A program made the position numbers and the translations under genes. The notes beneath the pieces are model-generated. The model was not told where the DNA came from, searched no databases, and saw only the letters and a program-made list of their open reading frames with translations. From Cyanobacteria bacterium UBA2566 (GTDB taxonomy: Bacteria > Cyanobacteriota > Cyanobacteriia > Cyanobacteriales > Desertifilaceae), in contig DDLS01000062.1 in assembly GCA_002340255.1 (NCBI GenBank), positions 1 to 64,000 of the forward strand: a stretch of DNA of 64,000 nucleotides, read 5' to 3'. Of the stretch, positions 1-8,590 are shown piece after piece. Position 1 is the first letter of the stretch. Each line of letters starts with the position of its first letter.

Positions 1-97
1 TGGCATTAAACTGGGCTTGCATCGTGCGGCCTTTTTTACCTTTACCTGGAGATGAAAGGATTGAACGTTTCCTGATTCGCATCTGTCCACGTGCCAT
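1..97 (-). CDS. N-terminal part of an unrecognised basic protein (cut by window edge)
   Basis: Only the first 32 codons are inside the window. The frame starts with ATG at 95-97, about ten bases after a GGAG ribosome-binding site, and stays open to the edge. The visible peptide is rich in Arg and Lys (it begins MARGQMRIRKRS) with a Gly-Lys-rich stretch, suggesting nucleic-acid or ribosome contact, but I do not recognise the family. It could equally be an organellar-type ribosome-associated protein or a short cyanobacterial hypothetical. Confidence 0.55.
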   Translation of the reverse strand, partial: MARGQMRIRKRSILSSPGKGKKGRTMQAQFNA

Positions 98-191
98 AAG
101 TTTTTCTCCGATCGCCCAATAATTCAGTCCATTCTTCCATTTTACAATGTAGGTTGGTCAATGACACACGCCCTGATTATTCCCAAACAGC

Positions 192-299
192 TATAGCAGA
201 GAAGGAGTCAGTTAGGACAGTTAGGTTATGGTTTGAGGCAATAGGCAATAGGCACGAATCGCAATAGAAAATGTCCTAAATCTCCTTTTTTCAGCCATA
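192..299. repeat. MITE-like 108-bp repeat, copy A
   Basis: The left end reads TATAGCAGAGAAGGAG...GTTAGGACA and the right end is its imperfect inverse (TGTCCTAAATCTCC...CCATA). A closely similar element with the same inner segment (GTTAGGTTATGGTTT, AGGCAAT repeats, AATAGAAAATGTCCTAA) lies at 52151-52256. The inverted ends, small size and lack of coding capacity resemble a non-autonomous mobile repeat. Mobility is inferred, not shown. Confidence 0.6.
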
Positions 300-540
300 G
301 AAAAATGCCTTCAACCCGATACTTTAGACAGTGAAACGATTTTACCAGGGTTTACCTTAGGGGTGGGCAATATGTGGGCTAAGTCTGATTAAACTCTATG
401 GGTAATGATTCACTATTGATCTGTATTTCCTCTCTCGTCAACCCCTGATATTGACGAGAGAGAAATCATCACTTTAAGTTTAGACCTCTTGCATAATTGT
501 GCAGAAAATAAATGGCAATGGAGTAATCCTGCATTCTTAC

Positions 541-573
541 CCCTATTCCCTATTCCCTATTCCCTATTCCCTG
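541..573. repeat. Heptanucleotide tandem repeat (CCCTATT)
   Basis: More than four tandem copies of the 7-mer CCCTATT. The same 7-mer, in either orientation, recurs in many other intergenic regions of the window, for example near 22380, 31650, 32310, 35790, 41290, 42410 and 44175. This matches the idea of cyanobacterial short tandemly repeated repetitive (STRR) sequences. Confidence 0.85.
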
Positions 574-591
574 ACTTCTGCAAGAAGTCTT

Positions 592-996
592 TTAAAGAGT
601 AGTAGAAATGGCTTGGACGGGACAAGCAACGATACATTGTTCACAAACGACACAGCGCGATCGCATAAAGGATAGCTTAAATGTCTCTGGATTAAGAGTG
701 AGTGCTTGAGTCGGACAAACTCCAGTACACAGTCCACAATCAACACAGATTTCTTCATTAACAATAATCTCGCTGGTAGCTTGAGAGACTTGAATATTTT
801 GCGATCGCATCCATTCAATTGCATCCTCGAGTTGATCGATGTCTCCAGAGAGTTCTAGCACCAGCTTTCCCACTTGATTGGGAGCCACTTGAGCGCGAAT
901 AATATTGGCAGCGACATTAAAATCCTTAGCCAAACGGTAGGTAACTGGCATTCTTACCCAACGCTGGGCAAATGTAAGGGTGACTCGTTTTTTCAC
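592..996 (-). CDS. NIL domain / 4Fe-4S dicluster ferredoxin-like protein
   Basis: A 134-residue protein. The N-terminal half (about 1-78) looks like a NIL domain, the small ligand-binding fold first described in methionine ABC transporters. The C-terminal half carries two ferredoxin-type cysteine motifs, CVDCGLCTGVCP (84-95) and CVVCEQCIVACP (115-126), each C-x2-C-x2-C-x3-C, enough for two 4Fe-4S clusters. This combination is common in cyanobacteria, where it is annotated as a NIL domain 4Fe-4S binding protein; a specific electron-transfer partner is not known to me. It is transcribed divergently from the Hsp70-like gene. The start ATG is the first in frame after the short divergent promoter region (997-1078). 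Confidence 0.88.
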   Translation of the reverse strand: MKKRVTLTFAQRWVRMPVTYRLAKDFNVAANIIRAQVAPNQVGKLVLELSGDIDQLEDAIEWMRSQNIQVSQATSEIIVNEEICVDCGLCTGVCPTQALTLNPETFKLSFMRSRCVVCEQCIVACPVQAISTTL

Positions 997-1078
997 TGCT
1001 TTACCCCCTAATTTGGTAGAATTTGACTGTTTATATCCGATAACAAATTTTTTTTAACTGTATCATTTCTAATCCCTT

Positions 1079-2677
1079 ATGGCGATCGCAATCGATTTTG
1101 GCACTTCTAATACGGTCATTACCCGCTGGAATCCAGTGACTCAAACCCCAGAAATCCTCAAAGTCCCTGGATATTCCCTACAACAGGCTCCCAATCCTCC
1201 CCTAATTCCCAGTCTCGTCTATGTGGAAAATGCTGAGTTGGAACAAGTGATTATTGGCCAACCCGTGCGCGATCGCGGTTTAGATCTGGCTCAAGACACT
1301 CGATTCTTTAGTCACTTTAAGCGCGGGATTGGAACCCCTATTCAGGGATTTTTACCCCAACTCGATGGAGTGACGATTCAGTTTGAACAAGTGGGCACTT
1401 GGTTCCTAACTCATTTGTTTAATCAAATTAATCTGGAAGAGTCTCTAATTGTGACTGCACCAGTCGATGGTTTTGAAACCTATCGTCACTGGTTAGGGCA
1501 AGTTTGTCAAACTTGGTCGGTGGATAAAGTCAGGATGATTGATGAACCGACAGCAGCAGCATTAGGCTATGGCGTGGGCGATCGCAATTTAATTTTAGTC
1601 ATAGACTTTGGCGGCGGCACATTAGATTTATCGCTAGTTCAACTGAATACCAATGGGATTAAAAGTGAAGAAAAAGTGGCGAATCCCCTAGGATTTGTTC
1701 TCAAATGGGGGGGGAAATCGTTTGGGGAAAAATCGGGTCAACAGGTGAAAACCGCGCGGGTGATTGCTAAAGCGGGTTTGAATTTAGGGGGTTCAGATTT
1801 AGACCATTGGATTACAGATGAATTGATTGCCCAGTATGACTTAGTTCAATCTTTGTCTTTAACTCGATTAGCGGAAAAACTGAAAATTCAATTGTCTTCC
1901 CGTACCACAGCAACAGAAGTTTATTTCGATCGGGATTCTCTAGAGAGCTATGAGTTAAAACTGACTCGTAAACAGTTTCAATCGATTTTAGAAGACCGTA
2001 AATTCTTTAGTCAACTTAATACGATTATGGCTCAAGTGCTGCAACAAGCAACCCGTGAGGGAGTGAATAAATCCCAAATTGATTCGGTGTTATTGGTGGG
2101 TGGAACTTGTCAAATTCCAGCGGTGCAAGATTGGATTAAGGGCTATTTTGAGGAAAAACGGATACGTTGTGATAAACCGTTTGAAGCGATCGCTGAAGGT
2201 GCGCTGCAATTGGTTCAGGGAATTGAATTACAGGATTTTCTCTATCATAGTTATGGTATTCGCTATTGGAATCGACGCACAAAAGGTCATGGTTGGCATC
2301 CGATTATACCCGAAGGACAGCCCTATCCCATGTCTAAACCGATTGAGTTAATGTTAGGGGCTTCCGCAGAAAATCAACCTAAACTTGAGTTAGTTTTGGG
2401 AGAATTAGGCGCACAAACCGGAGGAACAGAGATCTATTTTGATGGAGATCGCCTGATTACCCGCATTTTGACCGGCGATAAGCGCTCGGTAACACCCTTA
2501 AATGATACAGAAAATGCCCGTACTATTGCTAACTTGAATCCTCCCGGTATTCCTGGAAGCGATCGGATCAGAGTATTGTTTCAAGTCGATCGAGAGCGAT
2601 TTTTAAGAATTACGGTGGAAGATTTGCTCACCAATCAAACTTTGCTCAATAATCAAGTTGTGGTTCAATTAAGCTAG
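1079..2677 (+). CDS. Hsp70 family (DnaK-like) protein, divergent and short
   Basis: 532 residues, about 100 shorter than a canonical DnaK. The actin/Hsp70 ATPase motifs are all visible: phosphate-1 (AIDFGTSNT at residues 4-12), connect-1 (DEPTAAALGYG near 160), phosphate-2 (VIDFGGGTLDLSL near 178) and the adenosine motif (LLVGGTCQIP near 340). An inserted segment after phosphate-2 (about 195-225) is absent from standard DnaK, and the C-terminal substrate-binding part is reduced. This is one of the extra Hsp70 relatives of cyanobacteria and may act as a specialised chaperone; its client is unknown. It is followed at 42 bases by a HAD phosphatase on the same strand, so co-transcription is possible. 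Confidence 0.88.
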   Translation: MAIAIDFGTSNTVITRWNPVTQTPEILKVPGYSLQQAPNPPLIPSLVYVENAELEQVIIGQPVRDRGLDLAQDTRFFSHFKRGIGTPIQGFLPQLDGVTIQFEQVGTWFLTHLFNQINLEESLIVTAPVDGFETYRHWLGQVCQTWSVDKVRMIDEPTAAALGYGVGDRNLILVIDFGGGTLDLSLVQLNTNGIKSEEKVANPLGFVLKWGGKSFGEKSGQQVKTARVIAKAGLNLGGSDLDHWITDELIAQYDLVQSLSLTRLAEKLKIQLSSRTTATEVYFDRDSLESYELKLTRKQFQSILEDRKFFSQLNTIMAQVLQQATREGVNKSQIDSVLLVGGTCQIPAVQDWIKGYFEEKRIRCDKPFEAIAEGALQLVQGIELQDFLYHSYGIRYWNRRTKGHGWHPIIPEGQPYPMSKPIELMLGASAENQPKLELVLGELGAQTGGTEIYFDGDRLITRILTGDKRSVTPLNDTENARTIANLNPPGIPGSDRIRVLFQVDRERFLRITVEDLLTNQTLLNNQVVVQLS

Positions 2678-2719
2678 ATTGGGTAATGGGTTATAGGTAA
2701 TAGAGGGAATTTCTATCTC

Positions 2720-3601
2720 ATGTCTTTGAACACTTTTCCGGTTGGCGATCGCCAAAAAATCAAACTTTTAGTCTTAGATATTGATGGCACGATCTCCGGG
2801 ATCTCAAACCAAGTCCGTCAACCGGTGATTGAAGCCATCGCAAAGGTAAAACAACAGGGAATTCCAGTAGCGGTGGCAACAGGACGCATGTTTTGCTCGG
2901 CTTTACGCTTTTATAAGGCGATCGGTGCGGGACTTCCTCTGATTTGCTACAATGGAGCCTTAATTCAAGACCCAGAAACGAACAAAGTTCACCACCATTT
3001 TCCTATTTCTATTCCCTTAGCGGGACAAATTCTCGACTTTTTAGAACAACCCCAATATCGAGATCAAATGACGGTTCATTTCTATATTGATGATTGTTTG
3101 CATGTGCAAGATATGGGAGAAGATACCCGCAAATATCTCGACCGAACTTCTGCACCGATTCGGGTGGTAGACAGCTTAAGAGAACGGCTGACAGTGGAAC
3201 CGACCAAAATTTTAGCCCTGAGTGAGAATCTGGAGTTAATTGAAGAACTTTCAGCGGATATATGTGCGACTTTTCCTCAAGATAAACTGCATTTTACTAA
3301 ATCTTCCCCCAATTTTTTCGAGATTACCCATCCCTTAGCCAATAAGGGATTTGCAGTGCAATATTTGGCAGAAACCGTATTGGGATTAAAATCAGAAAAT
3401 GTGATGGCGATCGGCGATAATTTTAATGACTTAGAAATGATCGAATATGCTGGAATTGGTGTTGCCATGGGAAATGCTCCTGCTCCAATTCAGAGGATTG
3501 CAGATTGGATTGCTCCCTCCATAGAAGAGGATGGTGTGGTGACAGCTTTAGCTCAAATAATGAATGGAGGGATCCGGATTGATGGTAGATTAGGGCGCTA
3601 A
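2720..3601 (+). CDS. Cof-type HAD-IIB sugar-phosphatase family protein
   Basis: 293 residues. The nucleophile motif DIDGT lies near residue 20 (LVLDIDGTISGI), motif II (VATGRM) near 53-58, and the acid motif GDNFNDLEMIEYAGIGVAMGNA near 237-258. These are the hallmarks of the Cof/YbjI branch of HAD phosphatases, which dephosphorylate small sugar phosphates or flavin-related metabolites; the substrate cannot be read from the sequence. It follows the Hsp70-like gene closely. Its 3' end overlaps the convergent DUF928 gene by 12 bases. The ATG start sits after a short untranslated stretch containing GAGGGA. Confidence 0.88.
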   Translation: MSLNTFPVGDRQKIKLLVLDIDGTISGISNQVRQPVIEAIAKVKQQGIPVAVATGRMFCSALRFYKAIGAGLPLICYNGALIQDPETNKVHHHFPISIPLAGQILDFLEQPQYRDQMTVHFYIDDCLHVQDMGEDTRKYLDRTSAPIRVVDSLRERLTVEPTKILALSENLELIEELSADICATFPQDKLHFTKSSPNFFEITHPLANKGFAVQYLAETVLGLKSENVMAIGDNFNDLEMIEYAGIGVAMGNAPAPIQRIADWIAPSIEEDGVVTALAQIMNGGIRIDGRLGR

Positions 3602-4426
3602 AACGGTTGAAGTTGGACTCTCCGACAAAAGGGGGGCATCAACAATCTGGTCGAGTTCCACTTGAGGATGAGTAAGGATACTTTTCCAATCGGTCGTTGC
3701 TTGAGCTTGTTCTTCGCTCGATGTGGTTTGGCGCAACTGAGCTAAAGCCATGAGTAAATCGTACCATACACCCGCTTGGGCATAGATTTTAGCGCGATCG
3801 CGATCGGATTTTGCCTCCTCCAATTTGGCTCTTAAGGTGGCTTGTTCTTCTGTATTTGTGGCTACCTGAATCCAGCCCTGGGCATAGTCGCTAAAGGTAT
3901 TATTACAAACGAGCTGAAAGGCCCACAAATAAATTTTTCCCGCTTCCAGTTTGGGGATCTCAGGATGTTCGCCCAGGGAAACCCCTAAGATTCCTGATTC
4001 TTGATTTAGGGATACAGGACTCTTGAATTCAGCTTTCAAAAATTGATCTTGATTGTGATGAGCGAGATTGGCTAAAGTTAAGCCAGATTGAGCTAATTTT
4101 TCTTGGTCTAATTCTTGCAAAATCAGTATCCCTTGATCTGTGGTATGCTGAGGCAAATACACAAATAGAGTAGGGGAATCTTTGAGGGTACGACCGATAT
4201 TAAATTTAGGAATAATGGGTAAGAGTTGACCGCTTTTATCGGTAATACAGGGGCCGCGGGTTCCACCTGCTTGACGGCGGCTCGGTAATCCAATGTCTTC
4301 TGGAAGGTCTAAATCTTCTAGGGCTAGACTGGGTAAGGGGAATACCGTCACGCCTAAAGCTAAAAGGGTCGCTAAAGTCCCTTGAAGACGAGGCCAGGAA
4401 ATGGAAGGTAACCAGGAAAATAGCAT
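3590..4426 (-). CDS. DUF928 domain protein, exported
   Basis: About 278 residues if translation begins at the ATG at 4424-4426. A TTG ten codons upstream (4454-4456) is also in frame, but the ATG is preceded by GAGGA and places a hydrophobic signal-like segment (residues about 15-35, ending in Leu-Pro-Ser-Leu-Ala) at the N-terminus. The mature part begins with the DUF928 signature region (RRQAGGTRGPC) and continues with conserved blocks such as LFVYLPQ and YLWAFQLVC. DUF928 proteins are cyanobacterial secreted proteins of unknown function. They often occur with CHASE2 or TPR proteins, but none is adjacent here. It is convergent with the HAD gene. Confidence 0.85.
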   Translation of the reverse strand: MLFSWLPSISWPRLQGTLATLLALGVTVFPLPSLALEDLDLPEDIGLPSRRQAGGTRGPCITDKSGQLLPIIPKFNIGRTLKDSPTLFVYLPQHTTDQGILILQELDQEKLAQSGLTLANLAHHNQDQFLKAEFKSPVSLNQESGILGVSLGEHPEIPKLEAGKIYLWAFQLVCNNTFSDYAQGWIQVATNTEEQATLRAKLEEAKSDRDRAKIYAQAGVWYDLLMALAQLRQTTSSEEQAQATTDWKSILTHPQVELDQIVDAPLLSESPTSTVLAP

Positions 4427-4504
4427 AAACAATCGATCCTCATCAGAAAAAAACAAGACGAAAAACCACTATCCGATCTCCTTTTAGTTTAACTTCAGTT
4501 TTGG

Positions 4505-5209
4505 TTAAGCGATCGCTATTGCTTGCGGTTGGAAGTCTCGGATATGGTTCCTTTGCCTTGCGCCTTGTTGGTTAGTCTGCCAAACCTCTCCCGTATTCAC
4601 ATCTAGAGCCGTTAACCATCCTTCACCACAGGCCCAAGTATCGATGCAAATAGCGTGACCTAAATTAACCGGTTGACCATTTTTTTGGCTCGTATGACCG
4701 CAGATCATCACCTTACCGGACTGATGGGGACGAGGCGATTTAAACTTTTGCCAGAATAGATTTTCATAAGGTTGTTGATCGAGGGGAAGATCCGGATCGG
4801 CAGTTGCGTGGAGGAAGAACCAATCTTCGGTTTCCCAATAGTTTAAGCAAGTTTGGGCTAAAAAGCGGTAGTGGCGATCGGGAATATCTGTGATGTTGAT
4901 GGGTTCCCCATTCTCTTGAGTGCCATAGGAAGCCAGGGTTTCTGGAGTAATGCGATCTTGAGCAACCTTCTCTTCAGGAAGCGATCGCGCCAATAGGAAC
5001 ATTAAATCATGATTGCCTCGAATCGGCACTAACTGACCCCGTTCGTGAAGCGCAATCAATCGATCTAACACTCCCTTCGTATCCGGACCCTTATTCACGT
5101 AATCTCCAAGAGTAACAATTACATCATAATTTTGGAGATGCACCCAATTTAATAAGCTATCCAAAGCAGTGGAGCAGCCATGAATATCACCTATAGCTAA
5201 AATTCTCAT
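4505..5209 (-). CDS. Metallophosphoesterase, PP2A/PrpE-like serine/threonine phosphatase family
   Basis: 234 residues. The calcineurin-like metal-binding motifs are in order: GDIHG (residues 7-11), GDYVNKGPD (35-43), GNHD near 65-68, and a later GHT motif (ICGHTS, near 170). The GDxVxxG version GDYVNKG groups it with the bacterial phosphoprotein/Ap4A phosphatase-like enzymes that use two Mn or Fe ions. The substrate could be a phosphoprotein or a dinucleotide. Start at the only sensible ATG (MRILAIGDIHG). The gene stands alone, about 80 bases from its upstream DUF928 neighbour and on the same strand. Confidence 0.87.
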   Translation of the reverse strand: MRILAIGDIHGCSTALDSLLNWVHLQNYDVIVTLGDYVNKGPDTKGVLDRLIALHERGQLVPIRGNHDLMFLLARSLPEEKVAQDRITPETLASYGTQENGEPINITDIPDRHYRFLAQTCLNYWETEDWFFLHATADPDLPLDQQPYENLFWQKFKSPRPHQSGKVMICGHTSQKNGQPVNLGHAICIDTWACGEGWLTALDVNTGEVWQTNQQGARQRNHIRDFQPQAIAIA

Positions 5210-5310
5210 ATCACAATTCCATGAGACAACAGGTTCAACTCAAGCACCTCTATAATTTTATAACAAAAATTCTGAGTAATTTAGTCGTCAAGTGAGTTGA
5301 TAAGCCAATC

Positions 5311-6180
5311 CTACTTTTCTGTATTTTTAGGGGCGGGCAAGGTGGGCGAGCGATCGTAGGGCATCGGAATATACTGAACACTGGGTCGCCGATTGGTTGG
5401 TTGAGGATACAAATCCATTAACCCATAAATCTCTTTTGGTAACCCCGTCACCACAGGTAACCCCAAGGCTTTCGCTTCGTCTGGGGGGATGGGATAATCA
5501 TGGGTGACTTTACCCGTGGTTAATTCCTCAATAATCCGATTGATGTTCTCAGGAGCGATCTTTTGCTGGGGAATATCATCTTCTAATAATTCGCGCACAA
5601 ACCGTTTGACTTGTTGAATGGCTTTACGGGATAAATCCGCCATAATCAACGTTCGATCGTCAATTTCTCCTAAAGGTTTATCTTCTATAACTTTGAGAAT
5701 ACTAGCAGCCGGGAAATTCCCCAGTTGCGGATCGACGGGTCCTAAAACTGCATTTTCATCCATAACAATTTCATCGGAAGCTAAGGCTAACATCGTTCCT
5801 CCACTCATGGCATAGTGGGGAATAAAAACTGTAACTTTGGCTTGATGGCGAATCAGGGCGCGGGCAATTTGTTCAGTGGCTAAAACCAAGCCTCCTGGGG
5901 TGTGTAAAATTAAGTCAATGGGAACATCAGGAGGCGTTAACCGAATGGCTCGCAGAATTTGTTCTGAGTCTTCAATACTGATATAACGAGACAGGGGAAC
6001 GCCGAGTAAATTAATCGATTCTTGACGGTGAATCAGCAAGATCGCTCGACTGCCCCGTTGTTGTTCAAAGGCGGTTAGGGTTTGGATCCGCCGGCGGATA
6101 ATTTGCCGTTGTTGCCAAGCGGGTTGTATGGAAATCAGTAGAAGGACAATGAGGATGATATCGAAGAAGGTGAAGGACAT
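5311..6180 (-). CDS. Membrane-anchored Clp-fold serine protease (SDH family, SppA-like)
   Basis: 289 residues. One N-terminal membrane helix (about 3-20) is followed by a Clp/crotonase-fold protease domain. It includes an HTPGG motif near residues 93-97 and the segment YAMSGGTMLALASDEIVMDENAVLGPVDPQ (about 122-150), which carries the putative catalytic Ser in SGG and the conserved acidic DxxAxLGPVDPQ region. This matches the serine dehydrogenase proteinase family, membrane-bound proteases related to SppA. A role in membrane-protein or signal-peptide turnover is inferred. It is followed on the same strand by nothing closer than the phosphatase at 5209. Confidence 0.85.
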   Translation of the reverse strand: MSFTFFDIILIVLLLISIQPAWQQRQIIRRRIQTLTAFEQQRGSRAILLIHRQESINLLGVPLSRYISIEDSEQILRAIRLTPPDVPIDLILHTPGGLVLATEQIARALIRHQAKVTVFIPHYAMSGGTMLALASDEIVMDENAVLGPVDPQLGNFPAASILKVIEDKPLGEIDDRTLIMADLSRKAIQQVKRFVRELLEDDIPQQKIAPENINRIIEELTTGKVTHDYPIPPDEAKALGLPVVTGLPKEIYGLMDLYPQPTNRRPSVQYIPMPYDRSPTLPAPKNTEK

Positions 6181-6221
6181 AAATTAGTTAAAAATTAAAA
6201 ATTAATGATGGTAAGATTCAG

Positions 6222-6485
6222 TTAAAATTGGGCGCGGACGGTGAAGGTGTAATCACCGCCCGGTTCTAATTGATAATCTCGTTGTTCTAAAAATCGCCCC
6301 AGGGGTTCTTGAATGAGAGCGCGTCCTAGGGAGGGTTTAACGAGGAGTTGTCCATGGCGAAAGAGCCATTGAAATTCCCATTGATATCGATCGGCTAAGA
6401 CTTCTCCTTCTAGTTTGCCTTGTTGCCAAGAGTGGCGCAATACGCGGACGTAAACGGTGGTTTCGGGTAGGCGCTGAGAACTCAT
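6222..6485 (-). CDS. DUF3146 family protein, cyanobacterial
   Basis: 87 residues, a small soluble protein with no membrane segment or cysteine motif. The pattern (LPETTVYVRVLRHSW near the start, then WEFQWLFRHGQL and LGRALIQEPLGRFLEQ, ending in YTFTVRAQF) matches my memory of the DUF3146 family, which is confined to cyanobacteria and has no known function. It lies between the Clp-fold protease and pth on the same strand, 42 bases from each, so the four genes from tatA to the protease may share transcripts. Confidence 0.75.
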   Translation of the reverse strand: MSSQRLPETTVYVRVLRHSWQQGKLEGEVLADRYQWEFQWLFRHGQLLVKPSLGRALIQEPLGRFLEQRDYQLEPGGDYTFTVRAQF

Positions 6486-6527
6486 ATCAATTCAACATTA
6501 AAAATTTGATATCGCGATCGCTCTTCA

Positions 6528-7172
6528 CTATGCAGCAAACAGTCGGTTGTTATACAAGTTCATGGCTTTTTCTATCCCTTGTTTGAGGCTGATTTCTACA
6601 GCATCGGCTGCTCCTGGAAGTACATCATTGATGATTTTGGCTTCTGATGGGGAAAATTTGCCTAAAACATGGGATACGGTGTCTTTGCTTCCGGTGTCTG
6701 GAGATTTGGAGGAGCCGATCCCCACTCGCAGACGCGGGAAGTCTTGGATTCCTAAGTGGGCGATCGCACTTTTCATGCCATTATGACCTCCAGCGGAACC
6801 GGATAGGCGCAGCCGTATCCGTCCCACGGGTAGATCCATATCATCATAGACAATGAGGACTGAATTGGGCGGCAGTTTATACCAATCTATGACTGCGCGA
6901 ATTGATTGCCCGGAGCGGTTCATATAGGTGGAAGGTTTGAGCAGGCGCAATTTCTGCCCGTTGGCAAAGGGCGCTTCAGCAAACCATCCATGAAATTTTT
7001 TGTTGGCACTCCCGGAGGCATTCGAGCGCCGGGCTAATTCATCGATGATGTCAAAGCCGATGTTATGGCGAGTGCCATCGTATTGAGTGCCCGGGTTGCC
7101 TAAACCGACAATCAGTTGGGGGATCGCAAGAGCCGGTTGCGGTTTGGGATTTGGCGATCGCTCGCTATTCAT
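6528..7172 (-). CDS. pth: Peptidyl-tRNA hydrolase
   Basis: 214 residues. Pth releases tRNA from peptidyl-tRNAs that drop off the ribosome. The N-terminal block LIVGLGNPGTQYDGTRHNIGF carries the conserved Asn of GNPG and the catalytic His of RHN. Downstream, FNRSGxxV-like KPSTYMNRSGQSI, YDDMDLPVGRIRLRLSGSAGGHNGMKS and FPRLRVGIG are the remaining family motifs. About 20 extra residues precede the catalytic domain (SERSPNPKPQP...), a common cyanobacterial extension. The gene lies nine bases after tatA, a pairing common in cyanobacteria, and is probably co-transcribed with it. Confidence 0.97.
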   Translation of the reverse strand: MNSERSPNPKPQPALAIPQLIVGLGNPGTQYDGTRHNIGFDIIDELARRSNASGSANKKFHGWFAEAPFANGQKLRLLKPSTYMNRSGQSIRAVIDWYKLPPNSVLIVYDDMDLPVGRIRLRLSGSAGGHNGMKSAIAHLGIQDFPRLRVGIGSSKSPDTGSKDTVSHVLGKFSPSEAKIINDVLPGAADAVEISLKQGIEKAMNLYNNRLFAA

Positions 7173-7181
7173 GGTTCTTCG

Positions 7182-7475
7182 TTAGCTAGTTGAGGTAGAA
7201 TTATTACTTGCTGTTGACGTTTCTGGAGGTTCGCTTTCAGGGGTTTTGCTCACTTCAACACTCGGTTGAATGCTAGGTTGTTCTTTTACCGAGGCTTCAA
7301 TTTGGGCAGCTTCGCGCTTAAATTCCTGTTCAAATTCTTTCGAGGCTTGCTGGAAACTACGGATGGTTTTGGCGATCGCCTTGCCCATTTCTGGTAATTT
7401 CTTTGGCCCAAAGATCAACAGAGCGACAACCATGATCACAGCCATTTCCGGTAAACCAATGCCAAAAATATTCAT
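7182..7475 (-). CDS. tatA: Sec-independent protein translocase subunit TatA/TatE
   Basis: 97 residues from the ATG at 7473-7475, which is preceded by GGAG at a good distance. A longer frame reaches 7541, but the extra residues are unlike TatA. One membrane helix (MNIFGIGLPEMAVIMVVALL) is followed by the FGPKKLPEMG hinge and a long amphipathic helix (IAKTIRSFQQASKEFEQEF), then an acidic, Ser/Thr/Pro-rich tail. TatA forms the pore of the twin-arginine pathway in thylakoid and plasma membranes. It is the upstream partner of pth. Confidence 0.95.
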   Translation of the reverse strand: MNIFGIGLPEMAVIMVVALLIFGPKKLPEMGKAIAKTIRSFQQASKEFEQEFKREAAQIEASVKEQPSIQPSVEVSKTPESEPPETSTASNNSTSTS

Positions 7476-7640
7476 GCTCTTCTGTTCTCCTAAATTAACT
7501 CGCGTGAAAAACGGTTTTCCCGTTACCTTTCTGCCGCGCAAAGCGCTGTAAAAAAACCCGGTTTATCAACTAAACCGAGTTTTCAGGAATCACTAAACGT
7601 TCTGAGTAAACGTTGGTTACTGTATTATGATTGCCGTATT

Positions 7641-7844
7641 CTACCGACCGAGAGTTGTCCAGTCTACGTCTAATCCTTCCAGAAGAAGGGATGAGTTGTA
7701 GATTTGGAGAATAATCAGCAGAAAGACTAAGAACAGTAGCATAAACACTCCCATTAGGGGGGTTGTTCCCCAGCCGGGGGCTACCTTACCATATTCCGAG
7801 TTCAGGGGTCTGAGGATGTCTCCTAAACGGGTACGTTGTGCCAT
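7641..7844 (-). CDS. psbH: Photosystem II reaction centre protein PsbH
   Basis: 67 residues, the usual cyanobacterial length. A short stromal N-terminus (MAQRTRLGDILRPLNSEYGK) precedes the signature VAPGWGTTPLMGVFM and a single membrane helix, ending in a lumenal tail (LLEGLDVDWTTLGR). PsbH stabilises the QB site and bicarbonate binding in PSII. It is divergent from psbN, the conserved cyanobacterial arrangement. About 150 bases separate the two starts and hold both promoters. Confidence 0.98.
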   Translation of the reverse strand: MAQRTRLGDILRPLNSEYGKVAPGWGTTPLMGVFMLLFLVFLLIILQIYNSSLLLEGLDVDWTTLGR

Positions 7845-7963
7845 GGGTCTCCTATATTCCGTTTCAATTTTCTGATTTTACACTGGTGTGGGTCTGGCAG
7901 AACTGCGAATCCTTAAGGAATCTGGCTCAACCCGATCGCCCCCAAATGTAAATTTTTGTAATA

Positions 7964-7985
7964 CTATATTTAAGGATAGTATATC
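7964..7985. promoter_or_regulatory. AT-rich dyad in the psbH-psbN intergenic region
   Basis: ATACTAT and ATAGTAT form an inverted repeat around TTTAAGG, about 16-37 bases upstream of the psbN start. It could be a promoter element (a TATA-like -10 lies inside it) or an operator. The symmetry is directly visible; the function is inference. Confidence 0.35.
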
Positions 7986-8000
7986 TTAGTTCAAAAACCT

Positions 8001-8132
8001 ATGGAAACTGCAACGGTTCTTAATATCGGCATTGTAGCGATCGTCTTGGCCTTAACTGGTGTTTCGTTATATACCTCGTTTGGGCCGCCCTCGGAAGCCC
8101 TAGACGATCCCTTTGAAGATCATGAAGATTAG
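8001..8132 (+). CDS. psbN: PsbN protein (PSII assembly factor)
   Basis: 43 residues. METATVLNIG is followed by one membrane helix (IVAIVLALTGVSLYTSFG) and the signature PPSEALDDPFEDHED C-terminus. PsbN is not a PSII subunit but helps assemble and repair the PSII reaction centre. It is encoded opposite psbH, here divergently, as in other cyanobacteria. The frame is complete, ATG at 8001 and TAG at 8130-8132. Confidence 0.97.
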   Translation: METATVLNIGIVAIVLALTGVSLYTSFGPPSEALDDPFEDHED

Positions 8133-8446
8133 GAAGATATAGTTATAGAACCGATTTGAAATCTTGTTAACCAGATGCTTTGGTACAGTTAGAACTGTTC
8201 ACTCCTGAGAGAAATCTTGGGGGTGTTCTTGTGTCTTGTCATTGGAGACAACACCCTGAGTCATTTAAGCGCCAACCAAGAAACCATTGAACAACAAAAA
8301 GATTATCTCTAGTATGGCGACTTCTTTCTGTCCCCTGTCTTTTTCTGGTGCTAAATTGGTTTGGTGCGAGATTATGTGCGAGTTCCCTGCCTTAAAAGCA
8401 CGATGCGCAGTGGCTGGATTCAGTATTATAAAAGGCTAAAGGTGAA
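8133..8446. other. Intergenic region between psbN and tRNA-Val
   Basis: About 310 bases with no gene. A bulged hairpin with GGGTGTT and AACACCC arms spans 8221-8256, 90 bases after psbN. It has no T-run, so it may be a processing or attenuation structure rather than an intrinsic terminator. Nothing else is recognised. Confidence 0.5.
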
Positions 8447-8519
<73 letters not shown>

Positions 8520-8590
8520 CCATTTGACTCACAAGAACCTATTGTAGCAAACTGGATTAGATAACGCAAGCTTTTTGTGAATTAATTTTT

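Larger units (their letters stand above)
98..591. other. Intergenic region with repeats, no gene seen
   Basis: About 490 bases without a convincing gene. It contains a 108-bp element with imperfect terminal inverted repeats (192-299), a short AGGCAAT run inside it, and a CCCTATT heptamer array (541-573) followed by a small GACTTCTGCAAGAAGTC palindrome just downstream of the ferredoxin-like gene. Nothing else is recognisable. Confidence 0.6.
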